A stretch of DNA of 64,000 nt from Aegilops tauschii subsp. strangulata (taxonomy: Eukaryota > Streptophyta > Magnoliopsida > Poales > Poaceae), in the NCBI RefSeq assembly GCF_002575655.3, contig NC_053037.3, forward strand, positions 50,232,242 through 50,296,241, in the 5' to 3' direction. The notes beneath the pieces were generated by a model. It worked only from the letters and a program-made list of their open reading frames with translations, ran no database searches and was not told where the DNA came from. The position numbers and the translations under genes were made by a program. Numbering within the stretch: position 1 is the first letter of the stretch; every line of letters starts with the position of its first letter. Shown one piece after another: positions 58,111 through 64,000 of this stretch.

Positions 58111-59820
58111 TGTTGGATATGCCCTAGAGGCAATAATAAAATGGTTATTATTATATTTCCTTGTTCATGATAATTGTCTATTGTTCATGCTATAATTGTG
58201 TTATCCGGAAATCGTAATACATGTGTGAATACATAGACCACAATATGTCCCTAGTGAGCCTCTAGTTGACTAGCTCGTTGATCAACAGATAGTCATGGTT
58301 TCCTGACTATGGACATTGGATGTCATTGATAACGGGATCACATCATTAGGAGAATGATGTGATGGACAAGACCCAATCCTAAGCATAGCACAAAAGATCG
58401 TGTACTTCGTTTGCTAGAGCTTTTCCAAATGTCAAGTATCATTTCCTTAGACCATGAGATTGTGCAACTCCCGGATACCGTAGGAGTGCTTTGGGTGTGC
58501 CAAACGTCACAACGTAACTGGGTGACTATAAAGGTGCACTACGGGTATCTCCGAAAGTGTCTGTTGGGTTGGCACGAATCGAGACTGGGATTTGTCACTC
58601 TGTATGATGGAGAGGTATCTCTGGGCCCACTCGATAATGCATCATCATAATGAGCTCAATGTGACCAAGTGTTTGGTCACGGGATCATGCATTACGGTAC
58701 GAGTAAAGTGACTTGCCGGTAATGAGATTGAACAAGGTATTGGGATACCGACGATCGAATCTCGGGCAAGTAATGTACCGATTGACAAAGGGAATTGTAT
58801 ACGGGATTGATTGAATCCTTGACATCGTGGTTCATCCGATGAGATCATCGTGGAACATGTGGGAGCCAACATGGGTATCCAGATCCCGCTGTTGGTTATT
58901 GACCGGAGAGTCGTCTCGGTCATGTCTGCATGTCTCCTGAACCCGTAGGGTCTACACACTTAAGGTTCGGTGACGCTAGGGTTGTAGGGATATTAGTATG
59001 CGGAAATACGAAAGTTGTTCGGAGTCCCGGATGAGATCCCGGACGTCACGAGGAGTTCCGGAATGGTCCGGAGGTGAAGAATTATATATAGGAAGTGAGG
59101 TTTCGGCCACCAGGAAAGTTTCGGGGGTCACCGGTATTGTACCGGGACCACCGGAAGGGTCCCGGGGGTCCACCGGGTGGGGCCACCTATCCCGGAGGGC
59201 CCCATGGGCTGAAGTGGGGAAGGGAACCAGCCCCTGGTGGGCTGGTGCGCCCCCTTGGGCCTCCCCTGCGCCTCGGGTTGGAAACCCTAGGGGTGGGGGG
59301 CGCCCCACTTGGCTTGGGGGGCAAGCCACCCCCTTGGCCGCCGCCCCCCTTGGAGATGGGATCTCCCAGGGCCGGCGACCCCCCCAGGAGGCCTATATAA
59401 AGAGGGGGGAGGGAGGGCAGCCACACCACAGCCCCTGGCGCCTCCCTCTCCCTCCCGTGACACCTCTCCGTCTCGCTGAGCTTGGCGAAGCCCTGCCGAG
59501 ATCCCCGCTACTTCCACCACCACGCCGTCGTGCTGCTGGATCTCCATCAACCTCTCCTTCCCCCTTGCTGGATCAAGAAGGAGGAGACGTCTTCCCAACC
59601 GTACGTGTGTTGAATGCGGAGGTGCCGTCCGTTCGGCGCTCGGTCATCGGTGATTTGGATCACGACGAGTACGACTCCATCAACCCCGTTCACTTGAATG
59701 CTTCCGCTCGTGATCTACAAGGGTATGTAGATGCACTCATCTCTCTCGTTGCCAGATGACTCCATAGATTGATCTTGGTGATGCATAGAAAATTTTAAAT
59801 TTCTGCTACGATCCCCAACA
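58111..59820 (+). repeat. R10 3' LTR
   Basis: 1710 bases, ending ATCCCCAACA. Starts TGTTGGATATGCCC, lacking two bases seen in the 5' copy. Confidence 0.95.
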
Positions 59821-60976
59821 ATAAGGTGCCGGAACCAGCATCTCCGTTAGGAGAGCATCTGCTGGATCTTCGGGCAGGGGAGCCGGACAATCGATCCGCT
59901 CCGCTGTCGCTACCCAGTCCTGTTAAATGGCGTGGAGGCTTAGATCCCGCACGTGGTTATACTGGGGAAATGAACATCTTATAAGATATAAAAGACTTAC
60001 CGGATTAGCAGGGCGCTTTGCGCTGAGTCTGCGGTCCTCAATAAGGGGAGGAGGTACCTCGGCGCCCTTGAACAGCACCTTCCAGACGTCCTTGTGCGTC
60101 GTGTCGAAGAGCTCTCGCAGTGTCTGGTGCTCAGCCGGGTCGAACTCCCACAAATTGAATGCTCGTCTTTGACACGGTAGGATCCGGCGGAAGAGCATGA
60201 CTTGGACCACGTTGACGGCTTGATTTTCTTGCTCATCATGTTTTTGATGCATGTTTGGAGTCCGGTCAGCTCTACCGGGGAACCCCAGGATAGGCCCTTC
60301 TCTTTCCAGGAGGTGAGCCGCATGGGGATTCCGGATCGAAATTTGGGGGCCGCCACCCAGTTGGTGTCGCGCGGCTCGGTGATGTAGAACCACCCCGATT
60401 GCCACCCCTTTATGGTCTCCACATAGGTGCCTTCGAGCCAGGTGACGTTGGGCATTTTGCCCACCATGGCGCCTCCGCACTCCGCTTGCTGGCCGACCAC
60501 CACCTTCGGTTTAACATTGAAGGTCTTCAGCCACAGGCCGAAGTGGGGCTTGATGCGGAGGAAGGCCTCGCACACGATGATAAACACTGAGATGTTGAGG
60601 ATGTAATTGGGGTCCAGATCGTGAAAGTCCAGCCCGTAGTAGAACATGAGCCCGCGAACAAATGGGTGGAGGGGAAATCCCAGTCCGTGGACGAAGTGGG
60701 TAAGGAAAACCACCCTCTCATGGGGTTCTGGAGTAGGGATGATCTGCCCCGCATCAGGCAGCCGGTGCGCGATATCCGCGGCCAGATATCCGTCTCCCCG
60801 CAGCTTTGTGATGTTCTCCTCCGTAAGGGAGGAGACCATCCACTTGCCTCCCGCTCCGGACATGCTTGGAGTGGTTTGAGGAGAAAAACGCGAACTTGGG
60901 CGCTAGAGCTCGAGTGCGCAAGAATGGATGAGCGAGGAGGAAGAAGGCGTGGGTGAAAAGGGTGAATCCTTGTCCC

Positions 60977-60982
60977 TTTATA
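60977..60982 (-). promoter_or_regulatory. TATA box of the R9 antisense gene
   Basis: Minus strand CTTATAAAGGGACAAGG. It lies about 115 bases upstream of the ATG at 60863 and outside the LTR, so the antisense gene has its own promoter position. Confidence 0.65.
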
Positions 60983-61415
60983 AGGGCGGAAGAGGCTACG
61001 TGCCTCCCCACCTACCTGGTAAACCGCTTATTCCCCAAGCGCCGTAATTGATGGCGCGGTTGGGTTACCCACACCCGTATTAATGAGAATCCTGTGATAA
61101 GGGGACACGATCTTTGCTTCGACAAGACGTGCCAAGGAAACCGCCTCACGATGTGTGAAATGGCTGGTTGTGAAAAACGGCTCGAACAATGACCGAGCCG
61201 TGGTGTGATGTCATGCTGCAAAATGTGTCAGCAGATTAGATTTGTGGAAATATTATTCTCTCTACGGTGGTATGTGGAACTTGTTTTGCAGAGCCGGACA
61301 CTATCCTTGTGTTCAAAATCTTCTATGGAGTATTCCGAGGAGGAACCCGCCTTGCAATGCCGAAGACAATCTGCGCACCGGACTCATCGTCATTGAAGCC
61401 TGGTTCAGGGACTAC

Positions 61416-61886
61416 TGAGGGAGTCCTGGATTAGGGGGTCCTCGGACAGCCGGACTATATACTTCATCCGGACTGTTGGACTATGAAGATACAAGACTCA
61501 AGACTTCGTCCCGTGTCCGGATGGGACTCTCCTTGGCGTGGAAGGCAAGCTTGGCAATACGGATATGTAGATCTCCTACCTTGTAACTGACTCTGTGTAA
61601 CCCTAGCCCCCTCCGGTGTCTATATAAACCGGAGGGTTTTAGTCCGTAGGACAACAACAATCATACCATAGGCTAGCTTCTAGGGTTTAGCCTCTACAAT
61701 CTCGTGGTAGATCAAATCTTGTAATACTGATATCATCAAGATCAATCAAGCAGGAAGTAGGGTATTACCTCCATCGAGAGGGCCCGAACCTGGGTAAACA
61801 TCGTGTCCCCTGCCTCCTGTTACCATCCGCCTTAGACGCACAGTTCGGGACCCCCTACCCAAGATTCGCCGGTTTTGACACCGACA
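61416..61886 (+). repeat. R9 3' LTR
   Basis: 471 bases, same length as the 5' LTR, with scattered substitutions. Preceded by the antisense gene's upstream region (60983-61415), in which I see no other gene. Confidence 0.93.
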
Positions 61887-61904
61887 CCCACCCCTAATAG
61901 TTCA

Positions 61905-62433
61905 TCACGAAGCCTTTATAGCTTGGTGGAAGTGATTGAAGAACTCTGTCAATGACACTATCATCAGGAAGATTAACTCCCAGTTGAGTCAAGTGGTTAT
62001 GGTACCCAGACATTCTGAGTATGTGTTCACTGACAGAACTATTCTCCTCCATCTTGCAGCTATAGAACTTGTTGGAGACTTCATATCTCTCAACTTGGGC
62101 ATTTGCTTGAAATATTAACTTCAACTCTTGGAACATCTCATATGCTCCATGACGTTCAAAACGTCTTTGAAGTCCCGATTCTAAGCCATAAAGCATGGCA
62201 CACTGAACTATCGAGTAGTCATCAGCTTTGCTCTGCCAGACGTTCATAACGTCCGGAGTTGCTCCTGCAGCGGGTTTTGCACCTAGCGGTGCTTCCAGGA
62301 CGTAATTCTTCTGTGGAGCAATGAGGATAATCCTCAAGTTACGGACCCAGTCTGTGTAGTTGCTACCATCATCTTTCAACTTAGCTTTCTCTAGGAACAC
62401 ATTAAAATTCAAAGGAACGGTAGCACGGGCCAT
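61905..62433 (-). pseudogene. gag-pol: R4 polyprotein, N-terminal Gag part
   Basis: ATG 62433 (MARATVPLNFNVF), then 176 or so residues of Gag up to SYKGFVMNY, where T8 begins. The rest continues at 43213. Closely similar to residues 1-180 of the R7 protein. Confidence 0.9.
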
Positions 62434-63648
62434 TGATCTACAATAACATAGACATGCAAAAACTATCAGGTACTAAGTTCATGATAAATTAAAGTTCAAT
62501 TAATCATATTACTTAAGAACTCCGACTTAGATAGACATCCCTCTAGTCATCTAAATGAACACGTGATCCATATCAACTAAACCATGTCTGATCATCACGT
62601 GAGATGGAGTAGTTTTCAACAATGAACATCACTATGTTGATCATATCTACTATATGATTCACGTTTGACCTTTCGGTCTTAGTGTTCCGAGGCCATATCT
62701 GCATATTCTAGGCTCGTCAAGTTTAACCCGAGTATTCTGCATGTGCAAAACTGGCTTGCACCCGTTGTATGTGAACGTAGAGCTTATCACACCCGATCAT
62801 CACGTGGTGCTCAGCAAGACGAACTATAGCAACGGTGCATACTCAGGGAGAACACTTATACCTTGAAATTTAGTGAGGGATCATCTTATAATGCTACCGC
62901 CGTACTAAGCAAAATAAGATGCATAAGGGATAAACATCACATGCAATCAACATATGTGACATGATATGGCCATCATCATCTTATGCCTTTGGTCTCCATC
63001 TCCAAAGCACCGTCATGATCTCCATCGTCACCAGCTTGACACCTTGATCTCCATCGTAGCATCGTTGTCGTCTTGCCAACTATTGCTTCTACGACTATCT
63101 CTACCGCTAGTGATAAAGTAAAGCAATTACATGGCGATTGCATTTCATACAATAAAGTGACAACCATAAGGCTCCTGCCAATTGCCGATAACTTTTACAA
63201 AACATGATCATCTCATACAACAATTTATATCTCATCACGTCTTGACCATATCACATCACAACATGCCCTGCAAAAACAAGTTAGACGTCCTCTACTTTGT
63301 TGTTGCAAGTTTTACGTGGCTGCTACGGGCTTCCAGCAAGAACCGTTCTTACCTACGCATCAAAACCACAACGATTTTTCGTCAAGTGTGCTGTTTTAAC
63401 CTTCAACAAGGACCGGCCGTAGTCAAACTCGATTCAACTAAAGTTGGAGAAACAGACACCCGCCGGCCACCTGTGTGCGAAGCACGTCGGTAGAACCAGT
63501 CTCATGAACGTGGTCATGTAATGTCGGTCCGGGCCGCTTCATCCAACAATACCGCCGAATCAAAGTAAGACATTGGTGGTAAGCAGTATGGCTATTACCG
63601 CCCACAACTCTTTGTGTTCTACTCGTGCATATATCATCTACGCCTAGA
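62434..63648 (-). other. R4 untranslated leader
   Basis: No gene. Corresponds to the R7 leader at 34743-35967. Confidence 0.75.
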
Positions 63649-63664
63649 CCTGGCTCGAATGCCA
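63649..63664 (-). other. R4 primer-binding site, variant
   Basis: Minus strand TGGCATTCGAGCCAGG, one base from the LTR. Shares C4 and C8 with R7 instead of the usual T4 and A8. Confidence 0.78.
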
Positions 63665-63665
63665 C

Positions 63666-64000
63666 TGTTAGGGAATGTAGTAATTCAAAAAGATTCCAAC
63701 GATCACGCATGATCTATTTAGGAGATGCATAGCAACGAGACGGGAGAGTGTGTCCACGCACCCTCGTAGACCAAAAGCGGAAGCGTTTAGTAACACCGTT
63801 GATGTAGTCGAACGTCTTCACGATCCAACCGATCCAAGTACCGAACGTACGGCACCTCCGTGTTCAGCACACGTTCCGCACGATGACGTCGCTCGAGCTC
63901 TTGATGTAGTTGAGGGTCGAGGGAGAGTTCCGTCAGCACGACGCCATGGCATAGGTGTTGGTGATGTGATCCGTGCAGGGCTTCACCTAAGCACTACGAC
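63666..64000 (-). repeat. R4 5' LTR, partial
   Basis: Begins TGTTAGGGAATGTAG and matches the start of the R7 LTRs (28988, 35985). Continues beyond the window. Confidence 0.9.

Larger units (their letters stand above)
51098..59820 (+). mobile_element. R10: Copia element, Angela-type
   Basis: LTRs 51098-52808 and 58111-59820, flanked by GTAAG (51093-51097) and ATAAG (59821-59825), a 5-bp duplication with one change. The LTR starts TGTTGGAAATATGCCC, as in Angela. The two LTRs are very similar by eye. The polyprotein is broken. It lies in the opposite orientation to the antisense gene it interrupts. Confidence 0.95.
49053..60863 (-). pseudogene. R9 antisense gene, five exons, PF04195-like, disrupted
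   Basis: Exons on the minus strand: 60863-60001, 59919-50799 (contains R10), 50721-50226, 50082-49968, 49885-49053. Introns of 81, 77, 143 and 82 bases all have GTAAGT donors and AG acceptors. Phases fit (0, 2, 0, 1). The N terminus (ATG 60863) has FVHGLGFPLHPFVRGLMFYY, the core of PF04195. Exon 2 is basic then acidic; exon 3 is Ser/Pro-rich; exons 4-5 form a long coiled coil, then GARRAFARAKVHWAKLD and stop. About 900 residues in the intact form. Breaks: a one-base loss near 60222, a one-base gain near 50880, TAG at 49644-49646, and R10. The natural frame is visible in every exon, so the gene decayed recently. Function unknown; not an ordinary retrotransposon protein. Confidence 0.85.
44026..61886 (+). 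mobile_element. R9: Gypsy element with gag-pro, no pol, and a spliced antisense gene
   Basis: LTRs 44026-44496 and 61416-61886, both 471 bases, TGAGGGAGTCC...GACACCGACA, flanked by a perfect CCCAC duplication (44021-44025 and 61887-61891). Sense gag-protease 44544-47858; antisense gene 60863-49053; R10 (51098-59820) inserted in antisense exon 2. No RT, RNase H or integrase in the remaining interior, so R9 needs a partner element. The interior without R10 is about 8.2 kb. Confidence 0.92.
43214..61896. mobile_element. T8: small non-autonomous hAT-like DNA transposon, interrupted by R9
   Basis: Flanked by a perfect 8-bp duplication ATAGTTCA (43206-43213 and 61897-61904). Left end TAGGGATGGGCAT; right end, after removing R9, is TAGGGGTGGGCAT in reverse. 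TIRs with 8-bp duplications are the hAT pattern. Element length without R9 is 812 plus 5 bases. No transposase frame. ACCGA motifs cluster near both ends (43230-43290 and 43880-44018). A GC-rich central part (43430-43790) looks unlike the ends. Confidence 0.85.
18690..64000 (-). mobile_element. R4: outermost Copia element, BARE-1/WIS/Angela type
   Basis: Segments of one element: left LTR 18690-19919 plus 39725-39732; interior 39733-43213 and 61905-63665; right LTR 63666 to the window end. The coding frames on the two sides of T8 meet in the same Gag sentence (FVMNY), and the flanks of T8 share ATAGTTCA, so they are one gene split by T8. All other elements in the window are nested inside R4. 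It is close to R7 in sequence and carries many frameshifts, as expected for the oldest layer. Confidence 0.9.

Noticed and set aside
1..64000. CRISPR arrays, tRNA or rRNA genes, bacterial operons
   Set aside because: No regularly spaced repeats, no tRNA cloverleaf and no rRNA sequence noticed. The tRNA-like strings are primer-binding sites only.

Overview
The window looks like intergenic DNA from a large grass genome, most likely Triticeae (wheat, barley or Aegilops). The evidence is three copies of BARE-1/WIS/Angela-type Copia retrotransposons, several long-LTR Gypsy elements, and no recognisable cellular gene. Essentially every base belongs to a transposable element. I name the elements R1 to R10 by position; T8 is a DNA transposon. 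Family names beyond BARE/WIS/Angela are not assigned, because I could not compare against a repeat library.

The whole window lies inside one outer Copia element, R4 (minus strand, from its broken left LTR at 18690 to its right LTR starting at 63666). Three nested stacks interrupt R4. (i) Left stack: R3 (Gypsy, minus, 15901-18689) sits in the R4 left LTR; R2 (Gypsy, plus, 9093-15900) sits in the R3 gag; R1 (Gypsy, minus, 1-9092) sits in the R2 5' LTR. (ii) Middle stack: R5 (a probable solo LTR, 19920-39719, TSD CATAT) sits in the last bases of the same R4 LTR; R6 (Gypsy, minus, 21491-38527, TSD GTACY) sits in R5; R7 (Copia, minus, 28988-37718, TSD GTAGG) sits in the R6 right LTR. (iii) Right stack: T8 (a non-autonomous hAT-like element, TSD ATAGTTCA) sits in the R4 gag; R9 (Gypsy, plus, 44026-61886, TSD CCCAC) sits five bases from the end of T8; R10 (Copia, plus, 51098-59820, TSD RTAAG) sits in R9. 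Seven junctions carry a visible target-site duplication or an exact boundary, so the order of insertion can be read directly.

Coding capacity varies. R1 has an almost intact gag-pro and pol, separated by one in-frame TAG that R6 also has. R6 is a relative of R1 with the integrase end deleted. R7 has a nearly full 1283-residue polyprotein, but the catalytic Glu of integrase is Lys. R4 and R10 are broken by several frameshifts. R2, R3 and R9 show only gag or gag-protease; R9 is complete in the window and has no pol.

The most interesting system is a second gene carried antisense inside Gypsy elements. In R9 it is a five-exon gene with its own TATA box, four GT-AG introns of compatible phase, an N-terminal domain resembling the Pfam 'putative gypsy type transposon' family (PF04195), an acidic low-complexity middle and a coiled-coil C-terminal part. 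The terminal exon of a homologous gene lies antisense at the left edge of the window in R1. R6 keeps the place and a TATA box for such a gene, but its body is gone together with integrase. A second unusual point is that in R1 and R6 the gag frame stays open through the primer-binding site into the LTR, suggesting that Gag starts inside the LTR.
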